From SVFI01 sp045643145 (lineage in GTDB: Bacteria; Bacillota; Clostridia; Lachnospirales; Lachnospiraceae), in assembly GCA_045643145.1 (NCBI GenBank), contig JAZUKG010000215.1, positions 1-9,660 of the forward strand: DNA of 9,660 bases, in the 5' to 3' direction. Position numbers and translations under genes: made by a program. The notes beneath the pieces were generated by a model. That model was not told the origin of the DNA. It ran no database searches and saw nothing but the letters and a program-made list of their open reading frames with translations. Positions 1-5,796 of this stretch are shown here, piece by piece; position 1 is the stretch's first letter; every line of letters starts with the position of its first letter.

Positions 1-210
1 CAATTCATAAGATACCTTCTTCCAGCCATAAATCATGATGTCTCTAAGGACATCATCAATGGAATTCATATGATTATACAGAGACGGTTTCTTAATCCCC
101 AGCGCCTCAGCCAATGTAGTGATGGATAGATAGGCCAATCCATTTTCATTGGCAAGTTTTACAGCCAGCTCTGTGATATCATCTTTTGACAAACCTGTTC
201 TTGGCATACA
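1..210 (-). CDS. TetR/AcrR-family transcriptional regulator, N-terminal 70 residues (cut by the window edge)
   Basis: Seen: an open frame runs from an ATG at 208-210 to the left edge, giving 70 residues that begin MPRTGLSKDD. A helix-turn-helix lies at about residues 29-50, with the core LAEALGIKKPSLYNHM, which has the 'xxSLYxHxxxxxxL' recognition-helix pattern typical of TetR proteins. A GAGGAG ribosome binding site lies 7 nt upstream. Family knowledge: these are dimeric repressors whose C-terminal domain senses a small ligand; that domain is outside the window, so the ligand cannot be guessed. The gene has its own promoter with two inverted-repeat boxes (226-274), which suggests autoregulation. 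Any co-transcribed target would lie beyond the left edge. Confident for the family; function unknown. Confidence 0.9.
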
Positions 211-225
211 TAGACTCCTCATTAT

Positions 226-274
226 AAACTAACAACGTTAGTTTATAATATACTAACGCTGTTAGTTTTGTCAA
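226..274 (-). promoter_or_regulatory. Promoter and two putative operators of the left TetR gene
   Basis: On the minus strand a TTGACA -35 (269-274) is followed after 18 nt by TATTAT (245-250). Between them sits the inverted repeat ACTAAC-GCT-GTTAGT (252-266, as read on the plus strand). A second box with the same ACTAAC/GTTAGT arms lies about 24 bp away, at about 228-242, just downstream of the -10. Another TATAAT-like hexamer lies near 224-229. Boxes in the spacer and over the start site are the classic arrangement for an autorepressing TetR protein. That the neighbouring TetR binds them is inferred. Confidence 0.75.
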
Positions 275-298
275 GAAAAAGCCCCTATCATTTATTCA

Positions 299-502
299 CT
301 ATAGTTTTACCCTCTGACTCTCCCAGGTTAATGTTTCTAATATCAAATATTCCTCCGTTCCAATCGGTCTGCCATCCCGATATGTTGAAAATGCATCGCA
401 TGAAAACACATTGCCTTTCCTATTAATCTTTTCAACCAATGTCATTGGGCTGTTAGTCCAAAACAAAATTATAAAAAAACCTCCGGCATCACATTTCTGC
501 AA
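299..502 (-). other. Doubtful 67-codon ORF, possibly a remnant gene, in an otherwise gene-free spacer (211-543)
   Basis: An open frame starts with TTG at 500-502 and stops at 299-301. The only good ribosome-binding-like sequence, AAGGAG, is about 10 nt upstream. However, the start codon lies in the loop of the terminator that follows the next gene upstream, so transcription should mostly stop before this frame. An internal ATG (443-445) has no ribosome binding site. The C-terminal half (around DAFSTYRDGRPIGTEEY) looks protein-like, which would fit a decayed gene fragment, but I recognise no family. Apart from this frame, the terminator at 473-512 and the TetR promoter at 226-274, I see nothing in the 211-543 spacer. 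Translation is unlikely. Confidence 0.2.
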
Positions 503-512
503 TTACCGGAGG
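473..512 (-). terminator. Rho-independent terminator after the two-helix membrane protein gene
   Basis: On the minus strand the arms CCTCCGG (506-512) and CCGGAGG (480-486) form a 7-bp GC-rich stem with a 19-nt loop, followed at once by seven T (473-479). It lies 31 bp past the stop codon of the 544-1080 gene, so it is the natural end of the flavodoxin/membrane-protein transcript. Confidence 0.75.
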
Positions 513-543
513 CTCCTTAAAATCTTTGTCATATCTCCATTTT

Positions 544-1080
544 CTATTTTGTTCTCTTTATTTTTCTGATTATTAGGAATAGCGCCATACATGCGAGGAC
601 TACCATACCAAAATATCTGCCACCGGCATTCCAGTACATAACCTCACGATTCATGCCAACTTCCTTTTCTCCATATCCCTTAAATGCTTTCTCCTCGGAT
701 AGCTCTTTTTGACGTTCTTTGACGATTTCATCCACCTTTGCTTGGTCAACCTTCTCATCAAATTCTTTTAACTTGCTATCATATACCTGTTGCATACGAT
801 CTTCATCTATTACCAATTCGCCTGACTTAGACGCTTCTTTATCAACATAATCAGCACGACTTCCAGTATGTTCCGTAGCATAGCCTTCTCTGCTTCCATA
901 TAGTTCAGTGATTACTTCTTCTCTGAGCCTTTCGGTAAATTCTTCGGAATATACGATACTATCCGTCTTAGGATCAGGTTTCTGGGAATCCATATCCAGT
1001 CGTGGTCTCACAATATCTTGAAAGAGCATTCCGATAAGAAGCACAATAATAAAAGCTAATATAATATTCTCTTTTTTCAT
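544..1080 (-). CDS. Unrecognised small membrane protein with two transmembrane helices and a charged central region
   Basis: The 178-residue product starts at an ATG (1078-1080) with GAAGGA about 9 nt upstream. A hydrophobic helix spans residues 5-22 (core ILAFIIVLLIGMLF) and a second spans about 156-172 (MVVLACMALFLIIRK), ending in a basic tail (KIKRTK). The roughly 130 residues between them are highly charged, rich in Glu, Lys and Asp, and probably helical or coiled-coil (about 65-140). With two helices both ends should be cytoplasmic and the charged part outside; this topology is inferred. I recognise no catalytic motif or family. It lies 42 bp downstream of the flavodoxin gene on the same strand and is followed by a terminator, so the two are probably co-transcribed. 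Function unknown; an envelope-anchored adaptor or sensor is only a guess. Confidence 0.75.
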   Translation of the reverse strand: MKKENIILAFIIVLLIGMLFQDIVRPRLDMDSQKPDPKTDSIVYSEEFTERLREEVITELYGSREGYATEHTGSRADYVDKEASKSGELVIDEDRMQQVYDSKLKEFDEKVDQAKVDEIVKERQKELSEEKAFKGYGEKEVGMNREVMYWNAGGRYFGMVVLACMALFLIIRKIKRTK

Positions 1081-1122
1081 TTCTTACTATTCCTTCTTTT
1101 GTATCGATTGTTCGGGCTCTTT

Positions 1123-1653
1123 TCATTCGGCTAAATACTCAACAATCGGATCAATGAATTTCTCATCCGAAATATCATAGGACTGCCCCAGCATTTCTGC
1201 CATAGCCTTTTCCTTTTCACTCGGATCTTTCTTCTTTTTGAGTGTAGACACGAGCGCCTTCAATGCCAGTTTAGACGGCATTTTCATTTTAGTATAGTCC
1301 AGTCCGCCCTGACAATAAAACAACTGCATATACGCTTTTTGTTCATCTGTGAGCGTATTTTGCAAAAACACATCAACATCCGAATTTTCTCTCGGACTGG
1401 CTCCTACACAAAAGATGGCAATCTTTTTGTCTTTCCACATAGCTGCCTTTTGGAAAAACCATTTACCATTTACTATGCTGCCTGCCATTGCCCAGCCGCC
1501 ATAAACGATCGCATCATATGTATTGTAGAAATCCATCGACTTTTTCTTGGCGTCTTCAATCGTGCATATGTCTGCATTCATTCTCGCTGAAATCCATTCA
1601 GCATATCGTTTGGTAAATCCGGTTTGTGAGGTATATATTACTAGGGTTTTCAT
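1123..1653 (-). CDS. Flavodoxin-domain protein (FMN-binding, flavodoxin_5/HemG-like)
   Basis: I place the start at the ATG at 1651-1653, giving 176 residues. AAAGGAG lies 11 nt upstream and the protein then begins directly with the first flavodoxin strand (MKTLVIYTSQTGFTKRYAEW). An ATG 69 bp further upstream would add 23 residues with no family likeness. The phosphate-binding loop TSQTGFTK is at residues 8-15; an YDAIVYGGWAMAG segment (about 46-58) and a later IAIFCVGASP strand-loop (about 75-84) fit the flavin-edge loops of the fold. Family knowledge: such proteins bind FMN and carry electrons or act like HemG protoporphyrinogen oxidase; the partner here is unknown. The gene is preceded by a conspicuous double operator (1722-1773) and followed by the two-helix membrane protein, likely one transcript. 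The lysine-rich stretch near residues 137-147 is unusual. Confident of the fold, not of the partner. Confidence 0.88.
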   Translation of the reverse strand: MKTLVIYTSQTGFTKRYAEWISARMNADICTIEDAKKKSMDFYNTYDAIVYGGWAMAGSIVNGKWFFQKAAMWKDKKIAIFCVGASPRENSDVDVFLQNTLTDEQKAYMQLFYCQGGLDYTKMKMPSKLALKALVSTLKKKKDPSEKEKAMAEMLGQSYDISDEKFIDPIVEYLAE

Positions 1654-1721
1654 TACTTTCAAATCTCCTTTTTCTCTGCTTCCTTTAGATGTATTTAGTA
1701 TAAAATAAAATTGCAAATGCA

Positions 1722-1783
1722 AATAGGTAATATATTACACATTTGTTATAATATATGTAACACATTACCTATTATCCTGTCAA
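1722..1783 (-). promoter_or_regulatory. Double inverted-repeat operator and promoter region of the flavodoxin gene
   Basis: Two 17-bp arms, at 1722-1738 and 1757-1773, are inverted copies of each other with only two mismatches across an 18-bp AT-rich spacer. Each arm itself contains a smaller palindrome, GTAATATATTAC (1727-1738) and GTAACACATTAC (1757-1768), so two dimer sites lie 30 bp apart, about three helical turns. On the minus strand a TTGACA (1778-1783) sits upstream, with an extended -10-like TGTTACATA overlapping the upstream box at 18-nt spacing. A second possible -10, TATACT, is at 1697-1702. The regulator is not identifiable here; the site size suits a TetR or MarR dimer. Confidence 0.7.
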
Positions 1784-1805
1784 TATTATTTTTTCTATCA
1801 TTCCA

Positions 1806-2051
1806 TTATTTCATCATAGCAGTGATAGGATTGATTTGTTTGGCTATTGCCATCACTTCATCTGCCTGACTTTCCAAATATTCCTTTAGTGATTCGATAT
1901 CTGTATCATCAAAGCCGTCATTTTTGATGAGCTGACATCCCGGAACAGAAAACTCGGCTTTTTTTTGTTCATCCATAAACTGAACATATATCATTTTATT
2001 CTCGCCTTTTTTTACGATTGGCGAAATATTCATTTTTACATTTGAATTCAT
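1806..2051 (-). CDS. Small hypothetical protein (81 residues), paired with the DUF5714-like gene
   Basis: An ATG at 2049-2051 has AGGAG about 10 nt upstream and gives 81 residues. An internal methionine at residue 20, MIYVQFMD, could be an alternative start but has a weaker AAAGGCG site. The protein is soluble and acidic, with a predicted beta start (MIYVQF), a single cysteine in SVPGCQLI (about residue 39), and a helical C-terminal half (SLKEYLESQADEVMAIAKQI). There is no signal peptide or membrane helix. It follows the DUF5714-like gene by 19 bp on the same strand, which indicates co-transcription and possibly partnership. I do not recognise the family and assign no function. The good ribosome binding site and tight spacing support a real gene. 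Confidence 0.7.
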   Translation of the reverse strand: MNSNVKMNISPIVKKGENKMIYVQFMDEQKKAEFSVPGCQLIKNDGFDDTDIESLKEYLESQADEVMAIAKQINPITAMMK

Positions 2052-2070
2052 AGGTTATCACTCCTATTTT

Positions 2071-2637
2071 CTATTTCATTGTCTTGGCAAAATACGGACA
2101 TCTGTCTTTGATACACTGGACGTTCAGCTCAGAATACTCGCAAGTGATGTCTTCGTATTCCAAGGTCAAACCATAATGTGCATTTACATATTCAATACCA
2201 TTTTTAAATGCAATCATAGCATCTCTTTTGCAGCATCTCGGTCCATTGATTTTACCCAGTTCTCCGACTGCTTTGGAGGTAAACTGCATATGGTCTCCCC
2301 AAGTCCCGTCCGTCGATATCGGACCGGTGCCATCCAGGATAGATAAGGCTGCTCCGACCGATGTAATTGCTCCACATATTCCCCAGAGACCACACATCGC
2401 TCCCGGCATTCTGGTTCCTTCATTCAGCAGCTTTTCCAGTGCTATATCTAAATCAATATCTCCGCCTGCATTTTTATATGCGACCAAAATACTCGCTCCG
2501 TCCAGCACATGATGCTCCGGACCGTGCATATTAATATAATCCTTTTTTGCTATGTTTTTAAATATTCTGACAGGACTGATTCCTGTCTCTTTTTTAATAT
2601 CTCGAATAATCAATTCGCCTTTTTCAAAAGTTGTCAT
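2071..2637 (-). CDS. Cysteine-rich DUF5714-like protein
   Basis: The ATG at 2635-2637 has AGGAG 7 nt upstream; the product is 188 residues with no signal peptide. It shows a His-rich motif MHGPEHHVLDGA (about 37-48; H38, H42, H43), a glycine-rich segment GAMCGLWGICGA (79-90; C82, C88), a vicinal pair GPRCC (C135, C136), and a C-terminal set C166, C175, C180 ending in RCPYF. Seven cysteines and three clustered histidines in a cytosolic protein of a presumed anaerobe suggest a metal or Fe-S site; this is inferred. From memory the pattern matches DUF5714, a family of unknown function in anaerobic bacteria and archaea; I could not confirm the assignment. It lies 53 bp downstream of the lipoprotein gene and 19 bp upstream of the small 1806-2051 gene. 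The central GLWGICGAITSVGAALSIL may be a buried helix rather than a membrane span. Confidence 0.72.
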   Translation of the reverse strand: MTTFEKGELIIRDIKKETGISPVRIFKNIAKKDYINMHGPEHHVLDGASILVAYKNAGGDIDLDIALEKLLNEGTRMPGAMCGLWGICGAITSVGAALSILDGTGPISTDGTWGDHMQFTSKAVGELGKINGPRCCKRDAMIAFKNGIEYVNAHYGLTLEYEDITCEYSELNVQCIKDRCPYFAKTMK

Positions 2638-2690
2638 ATGCTTACTCCTGTTTCATGCGACAGCACTCTGATGCTATTGGTTTATTGGTA

Positions 2691-4181
2691 TCAGTGTTTT
2701 CTGAGTAGTTCCATAACATCCTCAAAGGTAGCATCATCACTAAGCTCAGCTACTTTTTCCTTGAATTCCTTTATATCAAAATCCTGCGGCATCGGCATTC
2801 TGTCACCCGGATTTTGTGGGCCACCTTCATACTCACGGTCATCTAACCTCTTCCCATCTCCCGGGTTTTCTCTGCCCGGAAATTCCTCTCCACCAGGGAA
2901 GTCGCCGCCCATTCGTGTTTCCTTGAACACGGAATCCGGTTCATACTTTTGCTCTACACTGTCGATAATAACCGATCCGGACTTATAATATACTCCATCC
3001 TCTGAATCGAGCGCACTATCCGGCATACGAACACCATTCACCAAAATAGTACCACCATCCACGAGTATATATCCATTCGAGTCGACTCCGTCTCCTTCTG
3101 CTCCGCACACCGTGATATTCACAGTTCCTCCTGTAAAAGCAACCACAGATACATGGTCTTCATTTCCATTCATACCATCATCCTGTGAATTAATCGAGAT
3201 ACTTCCGCCTTTGACATTCAAGTGAAGTTCATTGTCAATTCCTTCAAAGTTTGAATTCACAAATAGGCCGCCGTCTTTTGTTTTCTCACCATCAATGTTC
3301 ATAGTCATATAGGAATACAGCGCTCCGTCTGTTTTTCTCTGTTTCTTTTGCACTTTTATTTCATCAGTTGATTCATCGTCTTTGTATTTTGTTTTCAGCA
3401 TACGAAATACATTCGCACCGGAAATATGGTTTTGTGAACCATCTGCGATAATGAGATTGGCACCGGCATCGATTGTCTGAATCGTCGCATCTGCTCTCTC
3501 GGTATCTTCCCAGTTGTGATCGCATTCATATACGTTTTTGAATATGATACCCGGAGCTACCGTGCAGGAAACAGTGGCGCCGTCTAAAATAAGTGTTACC
3601 TTGGCATTTTCGTCCTCATAGGCATCCTCACCGCAATCTACATTGATTTGTCCATTCCATTCTCCTACCAGGACATAAGTACCCGGCTGAGTAATATGTA
3701 ATACTTTGTTAGCCGCGGCTTCCTCTTCGCTATGCATCATCTGCGCAGGAATACCATTCCCCAGATTTGGAAGTGTAGCAAATATGTAGTCATCATTTTT
3801 GCCGTCATTATAATAATATGCCCACTCCTGCTCTCCGTCATAATTCACTTTCTGAAATTTGTCTTCATCCAGCAGCGGATAATAATACAGTTCCTGATCA
3901 ATATATACGCCGGCACCAGTTTCCGGTTTTGTTCCTGTATAGTATTCTGCCGGAGCATTTTCTACTTCGTCATGTACCTGACTCGGATCACAATGCCAGG
4001 TATAGTCAAACTGTTCTATTTCTTTTCCGTTTGCCTTGGCCTGATTTTGGTTTAGTTCCAGTATCACTGCATCCGGATATTTTTTCTTTTCTATCCGAAG
4101 CTGACTTTTTCCGCAGCCTGTCATACCACAAATGATTCCCAGGCACAACCCTGCTATCAGTAATTTTCTCAAATTTTTCAT
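2691..4181 (-). CDS. Carbohydrate-binding beta-helix lipoprotein (Cthe_2159/DUF4353 type)
   Basis: I choose the ATG at 4179-4181 (496 residues): GGAG lies 6 nt upstream and the protein then opens with a compact lipoprotein signal (KNLRKLLIAG, then CGMTGC, with the lipidated cysteine at residue 23). An ATG 21 bp upstream lacks a ribosome binding site. From about residue 160 to 405 come short beta-strands and turns of a right-handed beta-helix, with repeated acidic turns INSQDDGMNGNED, GAEGDGVDSNG and DSALDSEDG. These resemble the calcium-binding turns of Cthe_2159, a cellulose- and pectin-binding adhesin family. The part before it (24-155) is unassigned and rich in Tyr/Asp. A Gly/Pro-rich tail (about 424-465) leads to a small helical C-terminus. 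It is likely anchored on the outer face of the membrane. Glycan target unknown. No T-run terminator follows, so readthrough into the DUF5714-like gene is possible. Confidence 0.85.
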   Translation of the reverse strand: MKNLRKLLIAGLCLGIICGMTGCGKSQLRIEKKKYPDAVILELNQNQAKANGKEIEQFDYTWHCDPSQVHDEVENAPAEYYTGTKPETGAGVYIDQELYYYPLLDEDKFQKVNYDGEQEWAYYYNDGKNDDYIFATLPNLGNGIPAQMMHSEEEAAANKVLHITQPGTYVLVGEWNGQINVDCGEDAYEDENAKVTLILDGATVSCTVAPGIIFKNVYECDHNWEDTERADATIQTIDAGANLIIADGSQNHISGANVFRMLKTKYKDDESTDEIKVQKKQRKTDGALYSYMTMNIDGEKTKDGGLFVNSNFEGIDNELHLNVKGGSISINSQDDGMNGNEDHVSVVAFTGGTVNITVCGAEGDGVDSNGYILVDGGTILVNGVRMPDSALDSEDGVYYKSGSVIIDSVEQKYEPDSVFKETRMGGDFPGGEEFPGRENPGDGKRLDDREYEGGPQNPGDRMPMPQDFDIKEFKEKVAELSDDATFEDVMELLRKH

Positions 4182-4266
4182 TTTTTTCTCCGTTAATTTC
4201 ATTTAATGTAATCTGCGTACTTACTCACAATACTCCTTGAGCTTATCGCATAAAATTGTAAAAAAC

Positions 4267-4296
4267 TTGAAAAAAGAGTGAACATTTTGTGTTCAG
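4267..4296 (-). terminator. Probable terminator overlapping the stop codon of the ferredoxin-nitroreductase gene
   Basis: On the minus strand TGAACA (4290-4295, starting with the TGA stop itself) pairs with TGTTCA (4279-4284) across a 5-nt loop and is followed by CTCTTTTTTC. The stem is short and AT-rich, so the hairpin is only moderate, but the T-run and the position at the gene end fit Rho-independent termination. Confidence 0.55.
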
Positions 4297-5069
4297 GCTT
4301 TGGTAAGCTGAAGGGATTTTCTGTGTGGCGTTCTGTGATACTTCACTGCAGGATATCCGATTACCAGTGTGGTTACTGCCTTTGGCTTTTTACTGATTCC
4401 CATAATCTTTCTGATTTTTGGACTCATATTTACACACATAGTAAAGAAGCCGCTGAATAACACTCCCAGGCCATGCGCCTCTGCCATAAATGCCATATTC
4501 TCAGCTGCGAGTGATGCACTGACTGTATCATTTCCGAAAATAACGATGACAACCGGTGCTTTTTTGAAAAAGAAATGCGGACCAATCTTCATGGATGAAA
4601 GCTGCGGAATCAGCTTCTTTCCAATCTTAAAGATCCTGCTGAACATATTGACAGCTACTGCTTCGCATTCGTCCTTTTTCGCATCCAAAAGTACATAGCG
4701 TGTTCCCTGCGAGTTGGTACCTGTCGGAGCCATACGTCCTGCTTCAAAAATCATATCCAGTACCTCTTTTGGTACTTTCTGATTGGTAAACTGTCTGATG
4801 GTTCTGCGTGTCTTGATCGCATCCAGGAGCTGATTGGGATCGAGTCTTACCTGTTCTTCAAACTCCATGGTTTCATCTTCAAATCCACGGATTTTAATCG
4901 CTCCGTTTGGACAAATCGCTTCACAGTGACCACAGCCAATACAGCTTTTCCCACCGGCTACTGCTTTTCCGTTTACCAGTTCAATATCAAATCCCACACA
5001 GTCTTTTACACACAGACCGCAGCCAATACATTTCTCTGCATCAATACTTACCTGAAAATTCTTTCCCAT
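4293..5069 (-). CDS. Ferredoxin-nitroreductase fusion protein (2x[4Fe-4S] plus FMN nitroreductase domain)
   Basis: The ATG at 5067-5069 has AGGAG 5 nt upstream; the product is 258 residues, cytosolic. Two ferredoxin motifs stand first: C14-x2-C17-x2-C20-x3-C24 and C43-x2-C46-x2-C49-x3-C53-P. A nitroreductase-like domain follows from about residue 80, opening with the FMN-phosphate motif RRTIRQF (88-94), then MAPTGTNSQGTRYVLL (about 113-128), AAENMAFMAEAHGLG and TLVIGYP near the end. Family knowledge: in this group the ferredoxin part feeds low-potential electrons to FMN; the natural substrate is often unknown, although nitro compounds or quinones are typical in vitro. It lies 21 bp after the stop of the MGMT fusion on the same strand, so both are probably co-transcribed, and a terminator follows. 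All eight cluster cysteines are intact. Confidence 0.93.
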   Translation of the reverse strand: MGKNFQVSIDAEKCIGCGLCVKDCVGFDIELVNGKAVAGGKSCIGCGHCEAICPNGAIKIRGFEDETMEFEEQVRLDPNQLLDAIKTRRTIRQFTNQKVPKEVLDMIFEAGRMAPTGTNSQGTRYVLLDAKKDECEAVAVNMFSRIFKIGKKLIPQLSSMKIGPHFFFKKAPVVIVIFGNDTVSASLAAENMAFMAEAHGLGVLFSGFFTMCVNMSPKIRKIMGISKKPKAVTTLVIGYPAVKYHRTPHRKSLQLTKA

Positions 5070-5090
5070 TTGATCTCCTATTATCGATGA

Positions 5091-5714
5091 TTATTTCATC
5101 TGATATTTCTTTAAATCTACGGTTTTATTCGTTACTTCTACGCCTTCTTTTCTCAATAAGTCTGCCTGAATGCCTGCGCCGCCAAAGGCGAAATCATCTG
5201 CGAGTCTTCCCTTGGAATCTACCACTCTGTGACAGGGAATAATACCCGGCTCAGGATTTTTATGCAGTGCGTTTCCTACTGCTCTGGCCATTCTTTCATT
5301 TCCTGCCATTTTAGCCACCTGTCCATAGGTTGCCACATTCCCACGCGGTATACGCTTGACCGCCTCGTAAATCCTTTTGGTAGGACTGTCTGCTATGAGA
5401 TCATAGCTTTCGGCTATCATTCTCTTGATGTCTTCTGTCGGAATGCTGCCATCTAAAATAATCGTATTCCAGTGATCCTTATTCTGATGCCAGCCCGGTA
5501 TGACAGATTTATAAATATCTCTCCAGAAAAAACTATTTTCCGGTAATACCTTTACATTGAGATTAATAAATCCGTTTCTTTCATAGGTCCATAAAAAGGC
5601 TTTTTTTGATCCCTTGACGCGAACCAGTTGCCAGTTGTCATCATGAAACGGCGCATCCTGATATGTATTTGGAAAGGAAAGCCCGTAGGCCAGTGCTTCT
5701 TCTCTCGTTGTCAT
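5091..5714 (-). CDS. MmcQ/YjbR-family domain fused to methylated-DNA-protein-cysteine methyltransferase (MGMT/Ogt)
   Basis: A 207-residue protein with two parts. Residues 1-107 match the MmcQ/YjbR family (opening TTREEALAYGLSFPNTYQDA, FHDDNWQLVR, then GWHQNKDHWNTI), a small fold thought to bind DNA. Residues 110-207 form the C-terminal MGMT domain: IPRGNVATYGQVAKMAG with Y130, the arginine finger region RMARAVGNALHKNP (R144), and the acceptor motif IPCHRVV with the active cysteine C161. The classical N-terminal MGMT domain is replaced by the YjbR-like one. Predicted role: suicidal transfer of alkyl groups from O6-alkylguanine to C161. The intact PCHR motif argues against an alkyltransferase-like protein without catalysis. 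The start ATG (5712-5714) has GAGG 7 nt upstream, but that site lies in a terminator-like hairpin (5715-5758). It probably shares a transcript with the ferredoxin-nitroreductase gene 21 bp downstream. Confidence 0.92.
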   Translation of the reverse strand: MTTREEALAYGLSFPNTYQDAPFHDDNWQLVRVKGSKKAFLWTYERNGFINLNVKVLPENSFFWRDIYKSVIPGWHQNKDHWNTIILDGSIPTEDIKRMIAESYDLIADSPTKRIYEAVKRIPRGNVATYGQVAKMAGNERMARAVGNALHKNPEPGIIPCHRVVDSKGRLADDFAFGGAGIQADLLRKEGVEVTNKTVDLKKYQMK

Positions 5715-5758
5715 AAAAAATCCTCACATGTTACATAAAGTGTAACATGCGAGGACTT
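5715..5758 (-). terminator. Strong hairpin with U-tract after the Pip gene, ending at the MGMT-fusion start codon
   Basis: On the minus strand an arm at 5742-5758 (AAGTCCTCGCATGTTAC) pairs over 17 bp, including two G-U pairs, with 5718-5734 across a 7-nt loop. The second arm runs into six T (5715-5720). The G-U pairs are intact only for RNA made from the minus strand, which supports that direction. It starts 38 bp after the Pip stop codon, so it is well placed as its terminator. The GAGG ribosome binding site of the next gene (5722-5725) is inside the stem and the ATG follows the U-tract directly, so it may also act as an attenuator or translation block. The inner part TGTTAC-N7-GTAACA could equally be a DNA operator. 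Confidence 0.8.
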
Positions 5759-5796
5759 AAAATCCAACTGTTTCTTCTGTATAGAAACTCCAATGC

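Noticed and set aside
1654..1722. A 23-residue N-terminal extension of the flavodoxin protein
   Set aside because: The downstream ATG has AAAGGAG and begins exactly at the first flavodoxin strand; the extension would also start in the operator region.
2660..2693. Hairpin CACTGAT/ATCAGAGTG after the lipoprotein stop codon as a terminator
   Set aside because: The stem has a bulge and a long loop, and no T-run follows.
2509..2988. A 159-codon plus-strand frame across the lipoprotein/DUF5714 junction
   Set aside because: It is antisense to two convincing genes; its Ser/Pro-rich product mirrors the Gly/Pro-rich tail of the lipoprotein.
5769..5787. Hairpin GTTTCT/AGAAAC after the Pip stop codon
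   Set aside because: Only six weak pairs and no direct T-run; the hairpin at 5715-5758 is a far better terminator.
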